Assembly (NCBI GenBank): GCA_017578085.1
Contig: PKQR01000071.1
Location: forward strand, 1-10,795
DNA length: 10,795 bases
Direction: 5' to 3'
DNA from: Bacillota bacterium
GTDB taxonomy: Bacteria > Bacillota > Limnochordia > Limnochordales > ZCTH02-B6
The position numbers were made by a program, and so were the translations under genes. This document shows positions 1 through 5,477 of this stretch, in pieces; the first letter of the stretch is position 1; every line of letters begins with the position of its first letter. The notes under the pieces are model-generated. The model saw only the letters and a list, made by a program, of their open reading frames with translations. It had not been told where the DNA came from and searched no databases.

Positions 1-203
1 GGATCCGAAACGGCGTCCACGGCGCGGCCGACCAGCATCGCCGCGCCCACTGAGGCGATGGGCAACAGCGACGGCAAGCCCGCCTCTGCCGGCGGCGCAT
101 AAAAATACGCCAGCCACACGAGCACCGTCTGGGTTACGATCGCGATGCCCGCGTAGCCGGCGCCGTAGCGCAGGCTCAACCCCAACGAAACCGGACGGCT
201 CAT
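1..203 (-). CDS. GPH/MFS_2-family sugar:cation symporter, N-terminal fragment
   Basis: The first 67 residues of an integral membrane transporter; the rest lies beyond the window edge. The fragment opens with MSRPVSLGLSLRYGAGYAG, continues with a hydrophobic segment (about residues 14-35) ending in an aromatic WLAYFY, then a second hydrophobic stretch (about 45-58) that runs into GRAVDAVSD. A glycine-rich first helix followed by a (W/V)DA-x-(S/N)D motif after helix 2 is the hallmark of the glycoside-pentoside-hexuronide (MelB-like, MFS_2) family, whose members import sugars with H+ or Na+. The start is firm: an in-frame TAG lies a few codons upstream and a purine-rich GGGGAGGGGAG sits just before the ATG. 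It follows the thioredoxin-like gene by 47 bases and is probably co-transcribed with it. Substrate cannot be judged. Another MFS subfamily remains possible because only two helices are visible. Confidence 0.7.
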   Translation of the reverse strand, partial: MSRPVSLGLSLRYGAGYAGIAIVTQTVLVWLAYFYAPPAEAGLPSLLPIASVGAAMLVGRAVDAVSD

Positions 204-250
204 CGGCTCCCCTCCCCGCGCCTACGATGTGGCGCGCACCTTGCTTGCCA

Positions 251-760
251 CTAATTCCCGGCCGGGGACGGGGTTCCTGCCTGCCGACCGCTGAGCAGCG
301 CCCGCTGGTCCAAGAGCAGCCGCCGCCAGACGAACTCCGGCTGCTCGCCCATGACGCGCAGCCGCTCCCGTCCGCCCTCATAGCGGACGACGGTGGGCGT
401 CGCCCGGATGTCGTACTGCTGCCATGCGGAGGTGTACCGGTTGACATCCACCACGTAGATGGGAACCTCAAGCTCTTGGCTCAGCCTCTCCAGGACCGGA
501 GAGGTACGGCGGCAGAACGGTCAGGTAGGAGAATGGAAATAGACGAGAACGGGCTCGCCGCTCTGGATGAGCCGGCTTACCTCGCCCAGGCTGGTGAACC
601 GGTAGTAGCCCTCGGCTGGCTCACGGCCGCCCAAGACGAAAAAGAGAACCGCAGCCAGCAGCACCAAGGCCGCACCGGCGCCGATGATCCACGTCCGGCG
701 CGTCGTCGCGGCGCGGGCGCTCTGTTTTGGCCCTTTCGCCTTGTTTCCCTTGGTGGCCAT
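251..760 (-). CDS. Membrane-anchored thioredoxin-like protein with in-frame UGA at the catalytic cysteine (putative selenoprotein, UxxC)
   Basis: Read through one TGA, this is a 169-residue protein. A lysine/arginine-rich N-terminus (1-23) precedes one hydrophobic helix (about 24-43), which predicts a cytoplasmic N-terminus and an extracytoplasmic domain. A thioredoxin fold follows: strand VLVYFHSPT (71-79), the active site UPFC (80-83, U encoded by TGA at 521-523), a helix RRTSPVLERLSQE, then VVDVN and IRATPTVVRYEGG with the cis-proline at 122. Frame and homology continue unbroken on both sides of the TGA, so there is no frameshift. The only abnormality is TGA where TGC/TGT for cysteine is expected. 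A SECIS-like hairpin follows the TGA. I chose ATG at 760 because GAGGAG lies 8 bases upstream; the longer open frame to 838 has no such support. The likely role is thiol-disulfide (selenol) exchange outside the membrane; partner unknown. It follows rpsI by 97 bases, at the end of the ribosomal cluster. The alternative is a recent nonsense mutation or a sequencing error (TGC to TGA). Confidence 0.78.
485..504 (-). promoter_or_regulatory. Candidate bacterial SECIS hairpin
   Basis: On the minus strand CCTCTCC, loop GGTCCT, then GGAGAGG form a perfect 7-bp stem with a 6-base apical loop. The stem starts 16 bases after the TGA and the loop starts 23 bases after it. Published descriptions of bacterial SECIS elements ask for a stem-loop inside the coding region shortly after the UGA (loop roughly 16-37 bases away), a small loop, and a G in one of the first two loop positions. 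All three are met here. Such an element is the binding site for SelB. The sequence is coding (residues around 86-92), so the pairing also has to be compatible with the protein. Confidence 0.65.
521..523 (-). other. Candidate selenocysteine codon (in-frame UGA)
   Basis: TGA is codon 80 of the thioredoxin-like gene. It occupies the first cysteine position of the CxxC active site, giving T-U-P-F-C. The resolving cysteine (C83, TGC) is intact. The next base is C. Reading resumes in the same frame with conserved thioredoxin sequence for a further 89 codons. Confidence 0.72.
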
Positions 761-856
761 CCCGGTTCTCCTCGAACCCCACAGCGACACAGCGGGTGTG
801 GCCACACGGCGGGCCCAGGGGCGCCCACAGCGCCGCACGGGCCCAGCCGGAGGTCC

Positions 857-1270
857 TTACCGCTTGGAGAACTGCGGCGCCTTGCGAGCCTTCTTCAAGC
901 CGTACTTGCGCCGCTCCTTCATACGGGGGTCGCGCGTGAGCAGACCCGCTTGCTTGAGAGGCCGGCGATACTCCTCGTTGACCAGCAAGAGAGCGCGGGC
1001 GATGCCGTGGCGCAGCGCGCCCGCCTGTCCTGAGATACCGCCGCCCGAAACGTTGGCAAACACGTCAAACTGGCCTTCCGTCCCGGTGACGCGGAAAGGC
1101 TCTCGGATTAGCGTCTCCAAGACAGGCCGGCTGAAATAGTCCTTGAGTTCACGGTTATTGACGACGATGCGGCCGCTGCCGGGCACAAGGCGAACCCGCG
1201 CCACCGACGTCTTGCGCCGGCCCGTCGCCATGTAATCGGAAACATCAACGCTGGGTGCCGGTCGGGACAA
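857..1270 (-). CDS. rpsI: 30S ribosomal protein S9
   Basis: S9 of the small-subunit head; its basic C-terminal tail reaches towards the P-site tRNA. Recognised by TGRRKTSVARVRLVPGSG near the N-terminus, the NVSGGGISGQAGALRHGIARAL block in mid-protein, and the family-typical C-terminus ending KAPQFSKR. The start is best set at TTG 1270, giving 137 residues. An AGGAGG Shine-Dalgarno (1279-1284) lies exactly 8 bases upstream, and the resulting N-terminus brings SDYMATGRRK into the position where other S9 proteins have QYYGTGRRK. The GTG at 1279 sits inside the Shine-Dalgarno, and ATG at 1231 has no ribosome binding site and would remove N-terminal residues. It lies 78 bases downstream of rplM and shares its promoter, the usual L13-S9 pair. 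Confidence 0.96.
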   Translation of the reverse strand: MSRPAPSVDVSDYMATGRRKTSVARVRLVPGSGRIVVNNRELKDYFSRPVLETLIREPFRVTGTEGQFDVFANVSGGGISGQAGALRHGIARALLLVNEEYRRPLKQAGLLTRDPRMKERRKYGLKKARKAPQFSKR

Positions 1271-1278
1271 CCTGGGCA

Positions 1279-1284
1279 CCTCCT
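1279..1284 (-). promoter_or_regulatory. Shine-Dalgarno that selects a TTG start for rpsI
   Basis: AGGAGG on the minus strand with 8 bases to TTG at 1270. It decides between three in-frame candidates: GTG 1279 overlaps this site, and ATG 1231 has no purine-rich sequence in front of it. Confidence 0.7.
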
Positions 1285-1348
1285 TTCCGCATGCGCCCCA
1301 CCAGGTCCGGGCGCTGGCTGTACGACTCCTGGTTAATCGTTGCCGTCA

Positions 1349-1792
1349 TTAGCCGACGGGCAGGGGAAACTCCTCAGGCTGCTGGGCCGCATGGGGATGA
1401 TCCGGCCCCGCGTAGACCTTGAGCTTGGAAAACAACTTGCGGCCTAGCCGGTTATGCGGCAACATGCCCCATACCGCCAGCTTGACCAGGCGCGTGGCGT
1501 CCCGCTGGTGCAGCTGCCGGGCCGTAAACGCGCGCAAGCCGCCCGGCCGGTGGGACCGCTGGAAGTAATACATCTTTTCGTCCCACTTCTTGCCCGTCAG
1601 GCGCACCTTATCCGCGTTGACGACGATGACGAAGTCGCCCGTATCGACGTGGGGCGTATACTGCGGCTTGTGCTTGCCCCGCAACACCGCCGCCACCTGG
1701 CTCGCCAACCGGCCCAAGGTCTTACCCTTGGCGTCGATGACGTACCACTTGCGCTCCACACTGCCCGGCTTCGCCATGAAGGTCCGACTCAT
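1349..1792 (-). CDS. rplM: 50S ribosomal protein L13
   Basis: L13, an early-assembling large-subunit protein that binds 23S rRNA. It has 147 residues, normal for the family. Recognised by the N-terminal MAKPGSVERKWYVIDAKGKT, the LGRLASQVAAVLRGKHKPQYTPHVDTGDFV run, KMYYFQRSHRPGG, and AVWGMLPHNRLGRKLFSKLKVYAGPDHPHAAQQP. The Firmicute-style N-terminal extension before VERKWYVIDA is present. ATG at 1792 is preceded by AAGGAG with 9 bases spacing. A strong promoter and a hairpin leader lie upstream, so this gene probably starts its own transcript with rpsI as well as being reached by read-through from truA. Confidence 0.97.
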   Translation of the reverse strand: MSRTFMAKPGSVERKWYVIDAKGKTLGRLASQVAAVLRGKHKPQYTPHVDTGDFVIVVNADKVRLTGKKWDEKMYYFQRSHRPGGLRAFTARQLHQRDATRLVKLAVWGMLPHNRLGRKLFSKLKVYAGPDHPHAAQQPEEFPLPVG

Positions 1793-1814
1793 AGGCTTGA
1801 GCTCCTTCCTGGCA

Positions 1815-1844
1815 GCGGTCCCTTTCCTTCCCGGAAAGAGCCGC
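1815..1844 (-). promoter_or_regulatory. Hairpin in the rplM 5' leader (candidate L13 leader)
   Basis: On the minus strand GCGG-CTCTTTCC, loop GGGAA, GGAAAGGG-A-CCGC folds into a 12-bp helix with one G-U pair and a single bulged A. From the promoter position it should begin about five bases after the transcription start and end about 22 bases before the rplM start codon. An autoregulatory L13 leader is known upstream of rplM-rpsI in Firmicutes (Rfam L13_leader). Position and size fit, but I did not compare it with that consensus. No T-run follows, so it is not an intrinsic terminator. Confidence 0.6.
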
Positions 1845-1855
1845 GGCCAAACTCG

Positions 1856-1884
1856 ATATTAATACAGGGCTTTTCCCGTGTCAA
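1856..1884 (-). promoter_or_regulatory. Sigma-A-type promoter for rplM-rpsI
   Basis: On the minus strand a perfect TTGACA (1879-1884) is followed, after exactly 17 bases, by TAATAT (1856-1861), a 4/6 match to TATAAT. This is a conspicuously A+T-rich patch in a GC-rich region. The expected transcription start is near 1849, giving a leader of roughly 57 bases. The -35 hexamer contains the TGA stop codon of truA, so the promoter is partly coding sequence. Confidence 0.75.
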
Positions 1885-2630
1885 CCGTATTCCACGCGCA
1901 CCAGGCACAGCCCGTGGGCCGGCGCCGTGGGCCCCGCCGCTTCTCGCCGCCGCCCGGCCAGCACCTCCGCCACCCACTCCGGCGGGCGCCGCCCCTGCCC
2001 CACCAGCAGCAGCGTGCCCGCGATATTGCGCACCATGTGGTAGAGAAACCCGTCGGCGCGCGCCACGATGCGCACGCACCGGGGCTCCTGCGGGCAGCGC
2101 TCCACCACCAGTTCCATCAGGTGACGCACCGTAGACTTGACCGGGGTGCTGCCTGCGGCCCGGAAGGCGGCGAAATCGTGCCGCCCGACCAGCACGGCCG
2201 CCGCCCGGGCCATGGCGTCGACGTCCAATGGCGGCGGCACATGCAACGCCCAGCGGCTCCAGAAGGGGGACGGAAACGGCGCGTTCCAGATGGTGTACTG
2301 GTACACCTTGGCGACCGCGTCCCGCCGGGGATGAAACCCTTCCGGCGCCTCGGCGGCCTCTTGGACCACCACGGAAGGCGGCAGGCGGCTGTTGAGAGCG
2401 TAGGGCCACCGCTCCACAGGGATCCGGCTGCCGGTGCGGAAGGCGATCACCTGCCCGGCGGCGTGGACGCCGGCGTCGGTGCGTCCAGCACCGAGCACCC
2501 GCACCTGTTCTCCCGTCAGCGAGGCGATCGCGTCCTCCAGCACCCCCTGGACAGTGGGCCCGCCGGCCTGGCGCTGGAATCCCAAGAAATCCGTGCCGTC
2601 ATAGGCTACGACACAGCGGATGGTTCTCAC
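1881..2630 (-). CDS. truA: tRNA pseudouridine(38-40) synthase TruA
   Basis: Converts uridines 38-40 of the tRNA anticodon arm to pseudouridine. From the GTG start it has 249 residues, normal for TruA. Visible family features are the N-terminal YDGTDFLGFQRQ, TVQGVLEDAI, the catalytic motif GAGRTDAGVHA with the nucleophile Asp at residue 52, the LPPSVVV and FHPRRDAVAKVYQY blocks, HDFAAFRAAGS, and the C-terminal RADGFLYHMVRNIAGTLLLVGQGR. GTG at 2630 makes a 4-base GTGA overlap with the ecfT stop and gives the typical VRTI(R/K) opening. ATG at 2642, adding MAVP, is an alternative with no better ribosome binding site. It is translationally coupled to ecfT, and its stop codon is part of the rplM promoter. 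Confidence 0.95.
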   Translation of the reverse strand: MRTIRCVVAYDGTDFLGFQRQAGGPTVQGVLEDAIASLTGEQVRVLGAGRTDAGVHAAGQVIAFRTGSRIPVERWPYALNSRLPPSVVVQEAAEAPEGFHPRRDAVAKVYQYTIWNAPFPSPFWSRWALHVPPPLDVDAMARAAAVLVGRHDFAAFRAAGSTPVKSTVRHLMELVVERCPQEPRCVRIVARADGFLYHMVRNIAGTLLLVGQGRRPPEWVAEVLAGRRREAAGPTAPAHGLCLVRVEYG

Positions 2631-3424
2631 CGGAACCGCCATCCCACGACTGCAAAAAGCGTCAGTGACCCCACCAGCACCGCCCAGTCCGCAGCCCTCA
2701 ACCGCCTCGTCCGCCAGCGGCTGCGCCCCGCGGACCCCCGCCAGCAACGGGATTCCAAGGCCAGGGCGAGGCCGTCGGCCCGCCGGAACGCGCTCATAAA
2801 CAGCGGCACCAGCACCGGCACCAGCGACCGGACGCGGCGGATGGGCCCGCCGGTTTCGAAGTCCGCGCCCCGGGCCTTTTGGGCCTTCATGATCCGGTCA
2901 AGCTCGCCGGCCAGGGTCGGGATGAAGCGCAGGGCGATGCTCATCATCAGCGCGATCTCCTGGTTCGGCACGCCGACACGCCGCCCGGGGGCCAGCAGCC
3001 ACTCCAAGGCATCGGTCATCGCGACGGGCGAAGTGGTCAAAGTCACGAGCGACACCCCCGCCGCCAGCAACACGAGCCGCGCCGCCAGCCGCCCGCCTGT
3101 TTCCAGCCCCTCGGCCGTGACCTGAACCGGGCCCAAGCCCACCACCGGCGTTCCCGGGGTCAGCAGCGCGTGAAACGCGACGGTCAGGGCCACAAGCCAC
3201 AGGATCGGCCGCAGGCCCCGGACGACAAACCCGACTGGCAGCCCGGTCAGCGCCATCGCTGCGGCCACATAGGCCGCCAGCACGCCGTACCCCTGCCACT
3301 CGTCCACCACAAACAGCACGATCGAAAAAGCAATGCCCAGCAGGAGCTTGACCCGGGCCTCGGTCCGGTGCACAGGCGACCCGCAGGGCACATACTGGCC
3401 CAGCGTGACGTCCTTAAGCGCCAT
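2627..3424 (-). CDS. ecfT: ECF transporter transmembrane protein EcfT
   Basis: The membrane scaffold of an energy-coupling-factor importer. It links the two ATPases to exchangeable S components that bind vitamins or metal ions. 265 residues from ATG at 3424. Hydrophobic segments lie at about 24-42, 46-65, 70-90, 110-130 and 247-263. The two cytoplasmic coupling motifs that dock into the ATPases are visible: ARG at 184-186 (KAQKARGADF) and SRCWRG at 225-230 (ALALESRCWRG). The first residue of the second motif is Ser where Ala is usual. It overlaps the end of ecfA2 by 11 bases and is followed by truA with a 4-base overlap, the Bacillus order. No S component is present in the window, which fits a shared (group II) module. 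Confidence 0.93.
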   Translation of the reverse strand: MALKDVTLGQYVPCGSPVHRTEARVKLLLGIAFSIVLFVVDEWQGYGVLAAYVAAAMALTGLPVGFVVRGLRPILWLVALTVAFHALLTPGTPVVGLGPVQVTAEGLETGGRLAARLVLLAAGVSLVTLTTSPVAMTDALEWLLAPGRRVGVPNQEIALMMSIALRFIPTLAGELDRIMKAQKARGADFETGGPIRRVRSLVPVLVPLFMSAFRRADGLALALESRCWRGSAGRSRWRTRRLRAADWAVLVGSLTLFAVVGWRFR

Positions 3425-4301
3425 GGCCGCTGCCCCCCGCTGCCCGGCTCCGGGCGGCGGCGGCGACGGCCGCCACCACGTCCGCCGTCCGCACCAAGTC
3501 GAGGGGCAATTGCCATCCCCGGCGGTTAAGCTCGTCCACCAGCTGAGCCGCCACCGGCACATCGAGCCCTAGCGCCCTCAACGCCGCCCGCTGGCCGGCT
3601 CCCAGCACCTGGGACGTCGGCCCGGCTGCGGCCACGCGGCCTTGGGCCATCACCACCACCTGCTGGGCCAGTTCGGCCACGTCCTCAAGATGGTGCGTGA
3701 CCAGGACCACCGCCACACCCTTTTCCCGGTTCAGGCGCAGCAAGAGCGCCAACAGCTCCCGGCGGCCGGCGGGATCAAGGCCCGCGGTCGGCTCATCCAG
3801 GATCAGGTAGCGGGGACGCATGGCCAAGACGCCGGCCAGGGCGACGCGCCGCTGCTCACCCCCGCTCAAGGTGAAGGGAGAGCGGTCGCGGAAAGCTTGG
3901 AAATCGAGTCCAACCAGCGCCAGGGCTTCCTGCACCCGCTCCTCCACTTCCGCAGCCGACAGGCCCAGGTTGCGCGGGCCAAAGGCCACGTCGGCAAACA
4001 CGGTTTCAGCAAACAGTTGGTGCTCGGGGTACTGGAACACAAGCCCCACGCGCTGGCGGACGGCAAGGAGGCTCCGCCCTTGTGCGCCCACGTCGACGCC
4101 GTCCACCCACACCTTTCCCGGCGGCGGCACGAGCAACCCGTTAAGATGCTGGACCAGCGTCGACTTGCCTGCGCCGATCGGGCCCACCAGGCCGACAAAC
4201 TCCCCGTCGCCGATGGTGAGGCTGACCCCGCGCAGGGCCTGGACAGCCCACGGCGTACCGGGATTGAACGTGTAGTGCAAATCCTTCACGACAATCGGCA
4301 T
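3414..4301 (-). CDS. ecfA2: ECF transporter ATPase EcfA2
   Basis: One of the two ATP-hydrolysing subunits that power the ECF importer with EcfA1 and EcfT. 295 residues. It opens with MPIVVKDLHYTFNPGTPWAVQALRGVSL, which includes the NPGTP feature and A-loop region typical of EcfA2. Walker A is GPIGAGKST (40-48), with Ile at a position that is usually Thr. The Q-loop is VFQYPEHQLF (Q90), the signature LSGGEQRRVALAG (145-157), Walker B YLILDEPTAGLDP (165-177), and the switch His is in VTHHLED (203-204). The C-terminal tail is long and ends in an alanine-rich segment. ATG at 4301 overlaps ecfA1 by 16 bases. An in-frame GTG at 4289 would remove conserved residues, so I prefer the ATG. Confidence 0.95.
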   Translation of the reverse strand: MPIVVKDLHYTFNPGTPWAVQALRGVSLTIGDGEFVGLVGPIGAGKSTLVQHLNGLLVPPPGKVWVDGVDVGAQGRSLLAVRQRVGLVFQYPEHQLFAETVFADVAFGPRNLGLSAAEVEERVQEALALVGLDFQAFRDRSPFTLSGGEQRRVALAGVLAMRPRYLILDEPTAGLDPAGRRELLALLLRLNREKGVAVVLVTHHLEDVAELAQQVVVMAQGRVAAAGPTSQVLGAGQRAALRALGLDVPVAAQLVDELNRRGWQLPLDLVRTADVVAAVAAAARSRAAGGSGHGA

Positions 4302-5062
4302 AGGTGATCCGCCAGGTTCTCAACCTGCGGGCACACCAGCGGGACGTCCACCCCGGCCTCCCTGAGCCTCCGGGCGATAAGCACCAGAGGCGGCACGTCC
4401 AGCCCAATCCGCTGCAAGAGCGCCGTGTCGGCCAGAAGCCCCGCAGGCGGCCCGTCAAACACGACGCGCCCCCCGGCCAGCGCGATCACTCGCCCTGCCA
4501 CCGCCGCCTCGTCCATGTGGTGGGTGATCATCACGACGGCGACGCGCTGCTCCACGGCCAGCCTCTGGGCTATGGCCAGCACCTGGCGCCGGCTGTTGGG
4601 ATCCAGCATGGCGGTGGCTTCGTCCAAGATAACGGCATCCGGCTCCATGGCCAGGACGCCGGCGATGGCCACCAGCTGCTTTTGCCCGCCCGAGAGGGTG
4701 TGGACCGGCCGCTCCCTCAACGATTGCAAGCCTACAAGGTGTAGCGCCCGCTCCACGCGGCGGCTGATCTCCTCCGGCGGCAAGCCCAGGTTTTCCGGGC
4801 CAAAGGCCACATCCTCCTCGACCGTGCCGGCCACCAACTGGTTGTCTGGGTCCTGCCACACTATGCCGACCCGGCGGCGTATCTCCCACAGCGCCCCGGC
4901 TTCCGCGGTCGACTGGCCGGCCACCCGCACCGTGCCCTCGGTGGGCAAGAGCAGCCCGTTAGACAAACGGGCCAACGTGGATTTGCCCGAACCGTTGGCC
5001 CCGACAAGGGCGACAAATTCGCCCTGGTGGATCGTGACGTCGACGCCGGCTACCGCCCGCAC
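4286..5062 (-). CDS. ecfA1: ECF transporter ATPase EcfA1 (start codon uncertain)
   Basis: Partner ATPase of EcfA2 in the ECF importer. From GTG at 5062 it has 258 residues: Walker A GANGSGKST (21-29), Q-loop IVWQDPDNQLV, signature LSGGQKQLVAIAG, Walker B AVILDEATAMLDP (the ATAMLDP form is characteristic of EcfA1), and switch His in ITHHMDE. The coding signal clearly starts earlier. The in-frame codons 5063-5104 read IEFAGAGYTYPETG, the expected first beta strand and A-loop tyrosine. But between the rplQ stop (TGA 5123-5125, same frame) and 5062 there is no ATG, GTG or TTG. Likely true starts are ATT at 5104, where homologues have M-I-E-F-like openings, or ATC at 5116. A sequencing error is another possibility. 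No good ribosome binding site precedes 5062. The coordinates given are the shortest conventional reading. Confidence 0.9.
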   Translation of the reverse strand: MRAVAGVDVTIHQGEFVALVGANGSGKSTLARLSNGLLLPTEGTVRVAGQSTAEAGALWEIRRRVGIVWQDPDNQLVAGTVEEDVAFGPENLGLPPEEISRRVERALHLVGLQSLRERPVHTLSGGQKQLVAIAGVLAMEPDAVILDEATAMLDPNSRRQVLAIAQRLAVEQRVAVVMITHHMDEAAVAGRVIALAGGRVVFDGPPAGLLADTALLQRIGLDVPPLVLIARRLREAGVDVPLVCPQVENLADHLCRLS

Positions 5063-5122
5063 CCCGGTTTCGGGGTAGGTGTAGCCGGCGCCTGCAAACT
5101 CAATAAGCGGGTGGATTTGGCC

Positions 5123-5461
5123 TCACACCAATTCGATGATGGACATGGGCGCCGCGTCGCCCCGGCGAGGGCCGATCTTCACGATGCGGGTATAGCCCCC
5201 CTGCCGCTCCGCATACCGGGGCGCGATCTCATCGAAGAGCTTCTTGACCACGCTCTTGTCCATCAGGAACGCCGCCGCCTGCCGGCGGGCGTGCAGGTCG
5301 CCCCGCTTGCCCAGGGTGATCATCTTCTCGACCACCGGCCGCACGGCCCTGGCTTTGGCCTCGGTGGTGGTGATACGGCCCTTGGCGATCACGGCGGTGG
5401 CCAGGTGGCGCAGGAGGGCGCGGCGGTGGCCGCTGGTGCGGCCCAACTTCTGCAGCTTCAT
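5123..5461 (-). CDS. rplQ: 50S ribosomal protein L17
   Basis: L17, a large-subunit protein near the peptide exit tunnel. 112 residues, the usual bacterial length. Recognised by MKLQKLGRTSGHRRALLRHLATAVI, ITTTEAKARAVRPVVEKMITLGK, and the standard ending GGYTRIVKIGPRRGDAAPMSIIELV. ATG at 5461 is preceded by GGAGGGAG, 16 bases after the rpoA stop. The TGA stop is in the same frame as ecfA1, with no canonical start codon between them. The L17 C-terminus is complete, so this is not a truncated gene. Confidence 0.97.
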   Translation of the reverse strand: MKLQKLGRTSGHRRALLRHLATAVIAKGRITTTEAKARAVRPVVEKMITLGKRGDLHARRQAAAFLMDKSVVKKLFDEIAPRYAERQGGYTRIVKIGPRRGDAAPMSIIELV

Positions 5462-5477
5462 GCCAGACTCCCTCCTC

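Noticed and set aside
1..6. BamHI site (GGATCC) at the window edge as a cloning junction
   Set aside because: GGATCC also occurs inside genes in this window (near 2420 and 5681), and the edge lies in a plausible coding frame, so it proves nothing about sequence origin.
251..454. A separate 67-residue gene starting at GTG 454
   Set aside because: Its sequence is the C-terminal half of the thioredoxin fold, in the same frame as the upstream part. The frame upstream of 454 is open and homologous back to the TGA, and the fragment alone would lack the active site.
521..523. Frameshifted pseudogene explanation for the thioredoxin-like gene
   Set aside because: Both halves are in the same frame, so no indel is involved. 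Only a single-base nonsense change (TGC to TGA) remains as an alternative, and the SECIS-like stem argues against it, though it is not excluded.
796..807. Perfect palindrome GTGTGGCCACAC between rpsI and the thioredoxin-like gene
   Set aside because: A 12-base palindrome is expected a few times by chance in a window of this size (about 1 in 4096 positions), it is not repeated nearby, and no promoter is visible next to it.
820..834. Hairpin GGCGC/GCGCC after rpsI as a terminator
   Set aside because: Only 5 bp, with no T-run following on the minus strand. It is not convincing as an intrinsic terminator.
1878..3125. Long plus-strand open frame of 415 codons
   Set aside because: It lies opposite truA and ecfT and is rich in Arg, Pro, His and Gly with no recognisable motif. 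It is a GC-rich antisense shadow.
5123..5125. rplQ TGA as a second selenocysteine codon fusing L17 to EcfA1
   Set aside because: L17 ends with its normal C-terminus at this TGA, no catalytic Cys is expected there, and I see no suitable hairpin within 40 bases downstream.
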